NCBI GenBank assembly: GCA_035574175.1
Contig: DATLZB010000012.1
Coordinates: 30,199 to 94,198, forward strand
Direction: 5' to 3'
Origin: DATLZB01 sp035574175
GTDB lineage: Bacteria; Pseudomonadota; Alphaproteobacteria; Rhizobiales; Hyphomicrobiaceae
DNA length: 64,000 bases
The notes below the pieces were generated by a model that saw only the letters and a program-made list of their open reading frames with translations, had not been told where the DNA came from and ran no database searches. The translations under genes were made by a program, and so were the position numbers. This document shows, in pieces, positions 35,365 through 43,954 of this stretch. The number at the start of each line of letters is the position of its first letter. Positions within the stretch are counted from its first letter, which is position 1.

Positions 35365-36430
35365 GGCTCTTCTCCCGGCAGGCAGCAAAGTAGCGGCGCA
35401 GGCCCTCCTCCATGGAGATTTTCGGCGTCCAGCCGAGTCGCGACTTCAGCTTCTCGTTGCTGTAGCGGGTCTTCTTCCATTCCGCGTTCCACCTGCGCCG
35501 GTTGAACGCCGGTGGCAGCTGGCCTTGCGACCAATCGGAGTACTTCTCCCACAACCGGCACAGCACATAGCTCAGCGGCCGGGGAACGTAGATCGACGTG
35601 AACCGCCTGACGTTGCGCTTGTAGAGGCGCAGGAACTGCCGGCTGGTTGGCAGCTCGTCATCGACGACGTTGAACACCTCGCCCTCCACGCCGGGAGCAA
35701 CCCCCGCCAGCACGATGGCATCGGCGCAGTTGTCGATGTAGGTGAGCGGGATCGGATTGGACCCACCAAGATGCAGGAACACGCCGAAGGTGTCGATGCC
35801 CACCCGCCCGGTGATCGCCTCCTTGCCGGGACCGAACACCGAGCCTGGCCGGACGATGACGTAGGGAATGCCGAAACGGCGGCCGTACTCGCCAACCAAT
35901 TCGTCCTGCTTCGCCTTGGCGAAGGTGTAGGCGTCGCCGCCCGTTGCGGCGACCGCGCACCGTTCATCCAGGCATCGGCCTTCGCTATTCACATAGACTG
36001 CGAACGAGCTGACGTTGACGAAGCGGCGCAACGACGCCTGATGCCGGCTTGCTTCGAGCAGGTTGCGCGTGGTGACGACCGAATTCATGAAGGCGTCCGG
36101 AAAGGACTTGTCCCCGCCGGTGGCCAGATGAAAGATCACGGCCGCATCCTGCACGGCACGCCTGCAGTCCTCCGCCGACAGCAGATTGCCGCGAACAACC
36201 TCGACGCGGGCGCTCGCTCCCTGGCCCTCGGCGACCGCAGCGAGCCGGTCGATGCTGCTCGATGGCCTTGCGAACGCCCGCACGTTCGTGAAGCCGTGCC
36301 TGAGCAGGCTGGCGACCACGGCAGGACCCATGAAGCCGGTGGCGCCGGTGACCAGCATCGGATCGTCCGGTCCGACGATGAAGGCTTGCGGCTTCACGGT
36401 CGGCCACTGATCGTGCGTCTGCTTCAGCAT
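35357..36430 (-). CDS. NAD-dependent epimerase/dehydratase (extended SDR)
   Basis: A 357-residue extended SDR and the first gene of the minus-strand decoration operon. The cofactor motif is VTGATGFMGPAVV (about 27-39) and the active-site pair lies in AYTFAKAK. The C-terminal half has a 3-beta-hydroxysteroid-dehydrogenase-like shape (TYIDNCADAIVLA, FNVVDDELPTSRQFL). Nucleotide-sugar epimerisation or 4-keto reduction is the likely role. Two adjacent hairpins lie 27-53 bases upstream of its ATG and may control the whole operon. Confidence 0.87.
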   Translation of the reverse strand: MLKQTHDQWPTVKPQAFIVGPDDPMLVTGATGFMGPAVVASLLRHGFTNVRAFARPSSSIDRLAAVAEGQGASARVEVVRGNLLSAEDCRRAVQDAAVIFHLATGGDKSFPDAFMNSVVTTRNLLEASRHQASLRRFVNVSSFAVYVNSEGRCLDERCAVAATGGDAYTFAKAKQDELVGEYGRRFGIPYVIVRPGSVFGPGKEAITGRVGIDTFGVFLHLGGSNPIPLTYIDNCADAIVLAGVAPGVEGEVFNVVDDELPTSRQFLRLYKRNVRRFTSIYVPRPLSYVLCRLWEKYSDWSQGQLPPAFNRRRWNAEWKKTRYSNEKLKSRLGWTPKISMEEGLRRYFAACREKSRA

Positions 36431-36770
36431 AGATTGTCCACTCGCGCGTGGTGTGTGCCCAATTCTTGGGCCTTCCTAAGGCCTTGCGCGGGCTTCGCGG
36501 AAACCGAATCACAAAAAGAGTTGACGGGCAACCCCGCGCCGCCGGTCGCAGGGAGCTGCGGTCGGCACCTTGGAGTCTGACAGAAAAACGCTTGTGAACC
36601 TTTACGGACAGCGGGCGCAGCGCGCGGGTTGACTCTATGACCGGCGGACGCTTACTCGTTGCACCGGGAGCCATCTCTGGTGCGACGCCGGCCTCGCCGC
36701 GCCGACCCTGCTGCGCACGCCGGGCCTGGCACCAACGCCGGATCGCCGCACAATCGGGGCTCGGAAGCGA
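36431..36770. other. Divergent intergenic region with twin hairpins
   Basis: 340 bases between the SDR-led operon (minus) and a small membrane-protein gene (plus). Two overlapping inverted repeats at 36457-36483 are described separately. A TTGACG near 36522 has no matching -10. No gene is apparent. Confidence 0.5.
36457..36483 (-). promoter_or_regulatory. Two abutting perfect inverted repeats upstream of the decoration operon
   Basis: GCCCAATTCTTGGGC (36457-36471) and GGCCTTCCTAAGGCC (36469-36483) are both 6-3-6 perfect inverted repeats and share three bases. They end 27 bases before the SDR start codon, so in the leader RNA they would form twin hairpins; on DNA they could be a double operator. 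One such repeat is unremarkable, but two abutting ones at this place are not expected often. Confidence 0.45.
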
Positions 36771-37265
36771 ATGGCCACACCCCCCAGCGCCCCCCAGATC
36801 GGAGCGATCGAAAGATTCCTTCTCGAAATCGACGAGGGGGTGTTTGGCGCCCTCTACCGCGCCATCATCGGCTTCGCAGCGCTGCCCGCGATGCGCCTGC
36901 TGCTGGGGGACGGCGCCTCCGATTGGTTCATTGTCCCCTTTTTGCTGGCCATCTTGCTGGCGCTGCGACTTGTTCCTGCCGTCCTGCGCAAGCTGTTGGC
37001 GTTTTCTCAACCCGTTCAGGAGGTGTGGGCGGCAAGGCGGCGGCTGGCCAAGCAGTACGACTCTTACCAATGGCGAAAGTTGCTGTGGATCGGGGTCGGC
37101 CTAGCCCTCTATACAGCGCTATCGGGCCAGTTCTCGACCGGAGGGTTGGCGACGTCCGCTTTCTGCATCCTAGGTGGCGCGCTCGGAACGGTGCGATGGT
37201 GGGCCGTCGCCGCCGCCAACAATGAGGCGCAGCCGGCGGCCGGCAACGCAACGACGGCAGGCTGA
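36771..37265 (+). CDS. Hypothetical membrane protein
   Basis: A 164-residue protein without a recognised family. Hydrophobic stretches lie near residues 31-45, 51-75 and 106-145 (the last probably two helices around a short turn), with a basic stretch of about 25 residues between them containing WAARRRLAKQY. The ATG has GGAAG close upstream. Its downstream neighbour, 67 bases away on the same strand, is the duplicated Cys-rich protein, so they may form a pair. Nothing in the sequence gives a function. Confidence 0.6.
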   Translation: MATPPSAPQIGAIERFLLEIDEGVFGALYRAIIGFAALPAMRLLLGDGASDWFIVPFLLAILLALRLVPAVLRKLLAFSQPVQEVWAARRRLAKQYDSYQWRKLLWIGVGLALYTALSGQFSTGGLATSAFCILGGALGTVRWWAVAAANNEAQPAAGNATTAG

Positions 37266-37332
37266 AACCGCAAAGCCGCACGCTTTCGTCGAGGGTCTGA
37301 AGCGCCGGGCAGGGCTCAAGGGGTGAACGGAC

Positions 37333-38436
37333 ATGGGCGCCGCAGCAGGCGACGCAAAACTCAATCTGAAGGCCGGTGAATGGGTGGTGGTCCGCAGCCG
37401 CCAAGAGATCCTGCGCACTCTGGACAAGGACGGCAGGCTCGAGGGCCTGCCGTTCATGCCGGAAATGTTCGAGGCCTGCGGTCGGCGCTTTCGCGTTTAC
37501 AAGCGCGCACACAAGACCTGCGATCCGCCGAGCGGCCTGCATGGGCGCCGGATGCCGGGAGCGGTCCACCTGGAAGGATTTCGCTGCAACGGCTCCGCAC
37601 ACGGCGGATGCCAAGCCAAGTGCCTGGTCTTCTGGAAGGAAGCGTGGCTGAAAAGGATCGATGCCGGCGACCCCACGGACCAGCCGCCCGATCCCGCCGC
37701 AGACGATCGGACCGGAGCGCAGCCGTTTTGCACCGAAGCCGACGTCGTCGCCGGCACGCGGCGCCGGGACGCCGACGACACCGCCGACAGCCCGACCTAC
37801 GTCTGCCAGGCCACCCAGGTCTACGACGCCACGCTGCCCCTTTCGCGCTGGGACGTGCGCCAGTACCTGGAGGACTACACGTCCCGAAACGTCACCCTCA
37901 GGCAGATGCTGGCTTCGTTTCTGTTTTTCCTGTCCGAGCAGCTCGCCTCGGCCGGTATCGGCCTGGGAACGCCGGTCCGTTGGCTCTACGACACGATTCA
38001 AAAGGCGCGCGGGGGAACGCCGTACCCGGTTCGGTACGGCAAGATCAAGCCCGGAATGCCGACGCCGTCGGCGCGACTGGACTTGAAGAAGGGCGAGCTC
38101 GTTCGGGTTCGAAGCTACCGCGAGATCCTCGAGACGCTGGACGCAAATCTGTACAACCGCGGAATGTCGTTCGACGCGGAAATGGTCCCCTATTGCGGCC
38201 GCACCTTCCGCGTGCTCGATCGGGTCGGCCAGATCATCAATGAGAAGACCGGCAAGATGATGCGCCTGAGAAAGGACTGCATCATGCTGGAGGGAGTTGT
38301 CTGCACGGCCAGCTATGCCAAGTACCGCAAGTTCTGCCCACGGAGCATTTACCCTTACTGGCGTGAAATCTGGCTGGAGCGCGTCGGCGCCGCCGGCACA
38401 AGCGATGGTCGCCCGGCGGAAGAAGAAAGCCGCTAG
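37333..38436 (+). CDS. Uncharacterised protein with duplicated Cys-rich domain
   Basis: A 367-residue protein made of two copies of a domain of about 97 residues (about 14-109 and 253-351) joined by a linker of about 140 residues. Both copies share GEW/L-V-x-VRSxxEILxTLD, then E-M...CGRxFRV, xxLEG..C and a closing W+E.WLxR. Cysteines at 49, 63, 85, 93 and 97 in copy one and at 288, 316, 324 and 335 in copy two suggest metal binding. I recall single-copy relatives in many bacteria, often in biosynthetic clusters, without known function. The linker holds two further cysteines (133, 158) and a hydrophobic stretch near 191-215. Confidence 0.75.
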   Translation: MGAAAGDAKLNLKAGEWVVVRSRQEILRTLDKDGRLEGLPFMPEMFEACGRRFRVYKRAHKTCDPPSGLHGRRMPGAVHLEGFRCNGSAHGGCQAKCLVFWKEAWLKRIDAGDPTDQPPDPAADDRTGAQPFCTEADVVAGTRRRDADDTADSPTYVCQATQVYDATLPLSRWDVRQYLEDYTSRNVTLRQMLASFLFFLSEQLASAGIGLGTPVRWLYDTIQKARGGTPYPVRYGKIKPGMPTPSARLDLKKGELVRVRSYREILETLDANLYNRGMSFDAEMVPYCGRTFRVLDRVGQIINEKTGKMMRLRKDCIMLEGVVCTASYAKYRKFCPRSIYPYWREIWLERVGAAGTSDGRPAEEESR

Positions 38437-39208
38437 ACCAGCCACATAACGCCTGCGCGAGCCGGGACCCAAGATCGACGGCCGGCAGCTCGTGCGAAGG
38501 GTCGTGGGGCCTGCCCCATCATGCGCGATCGCCCGCAACGGGCGCGGCTTGCGAGCGCGCCTTAAGGGTTCGCCCGCCCGACCTTCCCGCTCGCGCAGTT
38601 GCTCGCGGCCGATCCTCGCTCCAAGGCGGCGTCAAGTGGCAGAATGGCCACATCGCTGCGAGGTGCCTTAACTAGTTGGTCATGACAAGCTTGCGTGTCG
38701 GTTACCGCTGCCTTAACAAATGCTCAGAAATTCCACAGCTTTTTCACAAAGCGTGAACCGAAAAATATCAATAGAACCGAGAACTTGTGTTGCGTTTGGC
38801 AATGGTTGTTCATGGTCCCTCTCCTGCAACACTTGAAGCGCCCGCCGCTTGCGCGTTGCCCGGCCCGAGGCAGCTCCCTAAGTCGCCGCATCTGACGCAA
38901 GCCCTTTCCGCACGGCGTGCCGAAACGGGACGGACTGCGGGCAGTTTGGTTGGCGTGGCATGCGCTCCGTCCCTCCGCCGCGCGGCTCGTCTTCGGGCCG
39001 GTGACGAGACGGTACCGAACTTAGATTTCATCTCTATCGCCTCTCCGATCGATCCCGCGGCACGCGGGTTGCAGGCAATGACGGCCAAAGCAGGTGCACA
39101 TGATGCGCTTTAGGGCGCGTAACAAGGTTTCCAGCATAGGGCGCCCGTCGAAGCGCGGGATGCACGGAAACGCCAGCCGTAACTTGATGTGGGGCAACGA
39201 GGATCGGC
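38437..39208. other. Longest non-coding stretch in the window
   Basis: 772 bases between the Cys-rich protein and the Gfo/Idh gene. The first 130 bases hold GC-rich hairpins (38531-38543 and 38541-38561) without a T run, so at best a weak terminator. The part 38665-38800 is clearly AT-richer than its surroundings and holds the inverted repeat at 38743-38757. Short open frames here have poor starts and no family resemblance. It probably carries the promoter and control region for the ExoY/Wzc part of the locus. Confidence 0.5.
38743..38757. promoter_or_regulatory. Short inverted repeat in AT-rich patch
   Basis: TTCAC-AAAGC-GTGAA, arms of 5 bases. It sits in the AT-rich part of the long gap, about 450 bases before the Gfo/Idh gene. 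Too short to be convincing by itself. Confidence 0.25.
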
Positions 39209-40237
39209 ATGATCAACATTGCAGTTATCGGATACGGGTACTGGGGACCCAATCTGGCGCGATGCGTCGCCGAAACCGATGGCTGCAATCTGGCTGCGGT
39301 GGTCGATCAGTCGTCCGCCGCGCTCGCCCGGGCGGGCAAGCGGCATCCCTCAGCCAAGCTGGTTGAAAACTGGCCCGAGGTCCTGGCCGATCCGGCGATC
39401 GACGCGGTGATGATCGCCACGCCCGTTGACACCCACTTCGAGATCGGCCTCGCCGCGCTGAATGCCGGCAAACACGTCCTCGTCGAAAAGCCGATGACCT
39501 CGAACTCGCGGGAGGCGGCGACCCTCGTCGAGCTGGCGGCCAAGCGCAAGCGTGTGCTGATGGTCGATCACACCTTCGTGTACACGCCCGCTGTGCAGAA
39601 AATCCGCGACCTCATCGTCGAGGGGTCGATCGGCCAGATCTACTATTACCATTCGACGAGGATAAACCTCGGGCTGTTCCAACGCGACGTGAACGTCATC
39701 TGGGACCTGGCGGTCCACGATCTTGCCATCCTGGACTACGTGTTTGATACCAGGCCGGTCGCCGTATCGGCCAGCGGAGCGGGCCATATTCAGGGGGCGC
39801 CCGAGAACATGGCCCACATCGCCCTTTTCTACCCCAACGGCTTCGTCGCCCACCTCAACGTCAATTGGCTCGCGCCCGTGAAGATCCGTCAAACGCTGAT
39901 CGGGGGGAGCCGACGGATGATCGTTTACGACGATCTGGAGCCGAGCGAGAAGATCAAGGTCTACGACCGGGGCGTCAATCTCAATGCCGGTCCCGAGGAG
40001 GTGAACAAGATCCGCGTTTCCTACCGTGTTGGCGACATGTGGGCCCCGCACCTCTCCGTCAAGGAGGCCTTGCGCACCGAGGTCGAGCATTTTGTTGCCT
40101 GCGTGACAGAAGGCGCAACGCCCACCACTTCGGGCCTCAACGGTCTGCACGTCGTCGAGATGCTCGAAAGCGCGGTGGGCTCCCTGAAGCAGCGGGGGCA
40201 TCCGGTCGAAATTGCACCGATGCGCTTGGCATCGTGA
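39209..40237 (+). CDS. Gfo/Idh/MocA-family oxidoreductase
   Basis: A 342-residue NAD(P)-dependent sugar oxidoreductase with IAVIGYGYWGPNLAR at the N-terminus, the catalytic motif VEKPMTSNSREA, and the WDLAVHDLAILDYV block. This subtype is frequent in O-antigen loci near WbpB-like and acetyltransferase genes. It differs from the other two family members in the window (34222 and 48526), so three sugar oxidations or reductions may occur. GAGG lies 8 bases before the ATG. It precedes the ExoY-like gene by 279 bases. Confidence 0.88.
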   Translation: MINIAVIGYGYWGPNLARCVAETDGCNLAAVVDQSSAALARAGKRHPSAKLVENWPEVLADPAIDAVMIATPVDTHFEIGLAALNAGKHVLVEKPMTSNSREAATLVELAAKRKRVLMVDHTFVYTPAVQKIRDLIVEGSIGQIYYYHSTRINLGLFQRDVNVIWDLAVHDLAILDYVFDTRPVAVSASGAGHIQGAPENMAHIALFYPNGFVAHLNVNWLAPVKIRQTLIGGSRRMIVYDDLEPSEKIKVYDRGVNLNAGPEEVNKIRVSYRVGDMWAPHLSVKEALRTEVEHFVACVTEGATPTTSGLNGLHVVEMLESAVGSLKQRGHPVEIAPMRLAS

Positions 40238-40516
40238 TCCTGTAATCTGTCATCAAGAATGATCGCTGGTGGATCGAAGGAGCGGAAAAGCCGGCACGGA
40301 GTCTGCAGGAAGCCATTGCAAGTGAGTCTCTACCTCGGCTGACTGTTTGCGGGAGTTGGGTGTGCGTGGGGCACGATCGGATCAGCGGCGAGTGCCGCTC
40401 GCGACGAGCCGGGCGGTTTCGGCCGGCTCGGGCGCAATTCACGCCATGCGGAGGCGCCAGCTTCGACGGTGGAGTTTGCGGCGGATCAGCTCCTCTGCCG
40501 GACCAGAGGGCGTCTC

Positions 40517-41233
40517 ATGAGTGACCGGCGCGTGATCGATCAGGAAGTCAGCGGCCAGTTCGTATCGAGTGCACCGGTCGCCGATCTCGCCACCGTGCCC
40601 TTTTGGAAGCGGGCCCTGGACATCTCGTGTCTCCTTCTGATGACGCCGCTGCTGCTGCCGCTGTTGGCGTTTATTGCGATCACCATTAAGGCCGGCTCCA
40701 AGGGTCCGCTGTTGTTCCGCCAGGAGCGGGTCGGCTTGCACGGACGGCGGTTTACCCTGCTCAAGTTTCGCACCATGGTGGAAGGATGCGACACGACCGT
40801 CCATGAGGCTCATGTTGCAAACCTCATGGCAACCGACAGGCCGATGGTCAAATTGGATGCCAAGGGCGATGAGCGGCTCATCCCCTTCGCACGTCCGCTG
40901 CGCGCTTCTGGGCTCGACGAGCTGCCCCAGCTCATCAATGTGCTGCGGGGCGAGATGAGCCTGGTAGGACCTCGACCCTGCCTGCCGAACGAGTATGAGC
41001 GCCTTCTACCATGGCAGCGTGAACGGGTACGCACCTTGCCGGGGTTGACCGGGCTTTGGCAGGTATCGGGCAAGAACCGGACCACCTTCAGCGAGATGAT
41101 CGACCTCGACATCCGATATGTGCGGGAAAAGTCGCTGTGGCTCGACTTGAAGATTCTGCTCAAGACCGTTCCCGCGGTGATGGCCGAGGCCTGGTCGATC
41201 GGGTGCACCGGCAGATCGCGCAAGGACCGTTGA
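40517..41233 (+). CDS. Undecaprenyl-phosphate sugar-1-phosphate transferase (ExoY-like)
   Basis: A 238-residue initiating sugar transferase. It places the first sugar phosphate on the lipid carrier and so starts each repeat unit. One N-terminal hydrophobic reentrant helix (about residues 35-57) is followed by RQERVGLHGRRFTLLKFRTM, LRASGLDELPQLINVLRGEM and SLVGPRP, the catalytic core of the family. It lacks the extra N-terminal membrane domain of WbaP/WcaJ and so is of the short ExoY/PglC type. A longer GTG frame exists, but the ATG at 40517 has AGAGGG 6 bases before it. Whether it loads glucose, galactose or a HexNAc is not evident. Confidence 0.92.
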   Translation: MSDRRVIDQEVSGQFVSSAPVADLATVPFWKRALDISCLLLMTPLLLPLLAFIAITIKAGSKGPLLFRQERVGLHGRRFTLLKFRTMVEGCDTTVHEAHVANLMATDRPMVKLDAKGDERLIPFARPLRASGLDELPQLINVLRGEMSLVGPRPCLPNEYERLLPWQRERVRTLPGLTGLWQVSGKNRTTFSEMIDLDIRYVREKSLWLDLKILLKTVPAVMAEAWSIGCTGRSRKDR

Positions 41234-41650
41234 GGCACGTCGAAAGGCCCCTAGCCGATGGCACCGATGAGGGCGCGCAACCAATCGGACCGGCCGGCGC
41301 GGCGTCCGTCCCGCTCCCGGTAGGGTTAAGGCCGGCCCGTCCTTGGGCTGCGATTCCGACTGCGGCGGGTGTCCAAAAGCGGGCGCGGCGGGCGCGGCCG
41401 TTCTACTCTTTGGCCGGATGCGCCGGGGCGGTCGGACGTGCCGCGGCGGTTGCAGCATCGCCAAAGAGGGCGACCGGCGGGTTGGCACGCCCTGTGCTAG
41501 CCGACGCACGGCAGCCGCTCGTCACCACACAGCCGGGCGCTGCTGCGCGGGCCGCGGCGTTGCCCGTGGCATTAGCGCGGGCTAAGCTGCTTTTGAATGA
41601 CCGGATGACGACGGCATCGTTGCCTGGTTGAGCGGAGTTTTCGAGTCGTT
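41234..41650. other. Intergenic region before the Wzc-type kinase
   Basis: 417 very GC-rich bases. An 80-codon open frame (41343-41585) has no plausible start signal and a low-complexity composition. I see no promoter pair, terminator or striking repeat. Confidence 0.4.
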
Positions 41651-43921
41651 ATGCTCCACACCTACAGCAGGCAGGTCGCTGATCCGGGGTCCGCAGACAA
41701 GGAGCCGGGTTTTGCCGAGCTCCTCGAGTTCCTCTTCCGCATTGTTCGCCAGCAGTACCTGATCATGCTGCCGGTTGCGCTGCTGGTGACGGCGCTCGGA
41801 GCCGTCTACGCCCTCACCACGCCACCCACATACACGGCCCACGCCGCCATGATCATCGACAAGGGCACCGTACAGGTGCAGCTTGGCGGGATACTGTCGG
41901 AGGTGCCGGTCGAGGTCGACAGCCAGATCCAGCTTATCAAGTCCGAGGCGGTGGCGCTGGCCGTCGTTGACAAGCTCAAGCTGGCAGAGGACCCCGAGTT
42001 CATCAGCCCGCCCAAGGGCCTGCTCGGACAAGTGCGCACGTTCATTGCCGAGCATCTGCGCCAGTGGCTTCCCGCCGTGCGGGCGACGGACGTCTCGGTT
42101 GAGGCCGATCCGGCGGGTTTGGCTGCGACAAGTGCCTTAGAGCGGCTCAAGGTCACGCGGACCGGCTATGTCATCGAGATCGAATTCTCCTCATTCAGCC
42201 CCAAGCGGGCGGCCGAGGTCGCCAATGGATTTGCCGAGGCCTACATCGAGGACCAGCAGAAGCACAAGCAGCGGGCGGCCCAGGAGGCCGGCACCTGGCT
42301 TAAGGATCAGATCGAGGAGCTCCGCAACCAGAGTGTCCGCGCCGACGAGGCGGTGGCGCAGTTCAAAGCCAAGAACAACATCGTCGCCCTCACCGGCGAT
42401 GGCCGGCTCATCACCGACCAGCAGCTCACCCTGCTCAACAGCCAGCTCGTGGTCGCCCGCGAGAAGACGGCCGAGGCGCGCGCCAAACTGGATCGCATTG
42501 AGCAGGTCATCAACTCCAATGCGCCGGACAAGCGGGCGATTGCCACGGTAACCGACACCCTCAACAACCCCATCATCATCAAGCTGCGCACCCAGTACCT
42601 TGAGCTGCTCAATCGCGAGGCGTTGTGGTCGCGCGAGTACGGGGCCACGCACCAGGCCGTCGTCAACCTGGGGCGGCAGATCCGCGAGATCCAGGGCTCG
42701 ATTCACGACGAGCTGCGCCGCATCGGCGAGACCTACCGGAGCGAATACGAGATCGCCAAGCAGCGGCAGGCCGAGCTTGAGAAGGCGGTTGTGGAGGCGG
42801 AACGCCAGTACCAGGATACCAACCAGGTGCTCGCCAAGCTGCGCGAACTGGAAAGCTCGGCCGAAACCTTCCGCAGCCTCTACCGTACCGCCCTCCAGCG
42901 CGGCACCGAGCTGGTCCAGAAGCAGTCGTTTCCGGTCGCCGATGCGCGCCTGATCGCCCGCGCCGCCCCACCGACCAGCAAGAGCAGCCCGCGCGCCCTG
43001 CTCATCATGATCGCTTCGGCGATGGGCGGGGCAGTGCTCGGTTTCGGCGTCGGCGCGTTGAGAGCCTCGCTCGATCGGGTGTTTCGCACTCCCGCCCAGG
43101 TGGAGGCGGCGCTGCAGAGCCGCTGCCTGGCGCTGGCGCCCGTCCTGAAGCGGGTCAAGTACGCCGCTGCGCCCGCCAATCCCAAGTCGCGCATCGTCAG
43201 GCGGAACTCGGGCGTGATCTGGGATGTCGTGCACCGTCCGCTCTCGCGCTTCGCCGAGGCCATGCGCACCATCCGCCTCGAGGTGCACCTCACCGGCCCG
43301 AAGAAGTCGATTGGGGCGCTGGGCTTCACCTCGTCGCTGCCCAAGGAGGGCAAGTCCACCGTCGCCGCGGCCTTCGCCCTGCTCTCGGCCCAGAGCGGCA
43401 CACGAACCATCCTGGTCGACTGCGATCTGCGCAATCCGGCGCTCTCCGCCGCGCTCGCCCCGAGCGCAGAGAACGGCTTACTCGAAGCCGTCTCGGGCAA
43501 GAGGCCGCTCGAGGAAGTGCTGTGGAGCGAGCCCACGACGGGCCTTGCCTTTCTGCCCACCGTCATGAAGCGATCGCGCGCCGCCGACTCGAGCGCCATC
43601 CTCTCTTCCGCCGCGCTGCGGACCTTCTTCGACAAGCTGCGCCAGAAGTACGAATGCATCGTCGTCGATTTCTCGCCGATCGCCCCCATCATCGACGTGC
43701 AGTCGACGGCGGGTCTGGTGGACTCCTATGTGTTCGTGGTCGAGTGGGGCCGCACCAACATCGACGTTGCCGAACTCGCTCTCAACAAGGCCACGGTCGT
43801 GCAGGAGAACCTGCTCGGCGTGGTCCTCAACAAGGTCGATTTCAAGACGCTCGGCCAGTACGAGGGTTATCGGCGTGATTATTACGCCGACAAGCACTAC
43901 GGCCAGTACGGCCAGTTGTGA
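41651..43921 (+). CDS. Polysaccharide co-polymerase / tyrosine autokinase (Wzc type)
   Basis: A 756-residue inner-membrane protein controlling polymer length and export. It has a Wzz-type N-terminal domain with first helix about 36-55, a periplasmic coiled coil (about 180-410), a second helix near 450-470, and a cytoplasmic BY-kinase domain. The kinase shows Walker A SLPKEGKST (about 563-571), Walker A' ILVDCDLRNP (about 590) and Walker B CIVVDFSP (about 670). The tail is a tyrosine cluster, Y737, Y740, Y744, Y745, Y750 and Y753, the usual autophosphorylation site. It lies between the ExoY-like and wza genes and converges on the toroid protein gene with a 33-base gap. Confidence 0.93.
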   Translation: MLHTYSRQVADPGSADKEPGFAELLEFLFRIVRQQYLIMLPVALLVTALGAVYALTTPPTYTAHAAMIIDKGTVQVQLGGILSEVPVEVDSQIQLIKSEAVALAVVDKLKLAEDPEFISPPKGLLGQVRTFIAEHLRQWLPAVRATDVSVEADPAGLAATSALERLKVTRTGYVIEIEFSSFSPKRAAEVANGFAEAYIEDQQKHKQRAAQEAGTWLKDQIEELRNQSVRADEAVAQFKAKNNIVALTGDGRLITDQQLTLLNSQLVVAREKTAEARAKLDRIEQVINSNAPDKRAIATVTDTLNNPIIIKLRTQYLELLNREALWSREYGATHQAVVNLGRQIREIQGSIHDELRRIGETYRSEYEIAKQRQAELEKAVVEAERQYQDTNQVLAKLRELESSAETFRSLYRTALQRGTELVQKQSFPVADARLIARAAPPTSKSSPRALLIMIASAMGGAVLGFGVGALRASLDRVFRTPAQVEAALQSRCLALAPVLKRVKYAAAPANPKSRIVRRNSGVIWDVVHRPLSRFAEAMRTIRLEVHLTGPKKSIGALGFTSSLPKEGKSTVAAAFALLSAQSGTRTILVDCDLRNPALSAALAPSAENGLLEAVSGKRPLEEVLWSEPTTGLAFLPTVMKRSRAADSSAILSSAALRTFFDKLRQKYECIVVDFSPIAPIIDVQSTAGLVDSYVFVVEWGRTNIDVAELALNKATVVQENLLGVVLNKVDFKTLGQYEGYRRDYYADKHYGQYGQL

Positions 43922-43954
43922 TGGCGCCGCTGCCGCCCGATAAGCGCCCGCAGC

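Noticed and set aside
38531..38561. GC-rich hairpins as a terminator after the Cys-rich protein gene
   Set aside because: No T run follows, stems are only 5-6 bases and overlap each other; not enough for an intrinsic terminator.
38695..38895. 66-codon open frame in the long gap
   Set aside because: Non-ATG start without ribosome binding site and no family resemblance; the composition is not coding-like.
41343..41585. 80-codon open frame rich in Gly, Arg and Cys
   Set aside because: Low-complexity translation of GC-rich intergenic DNA, no start signal.
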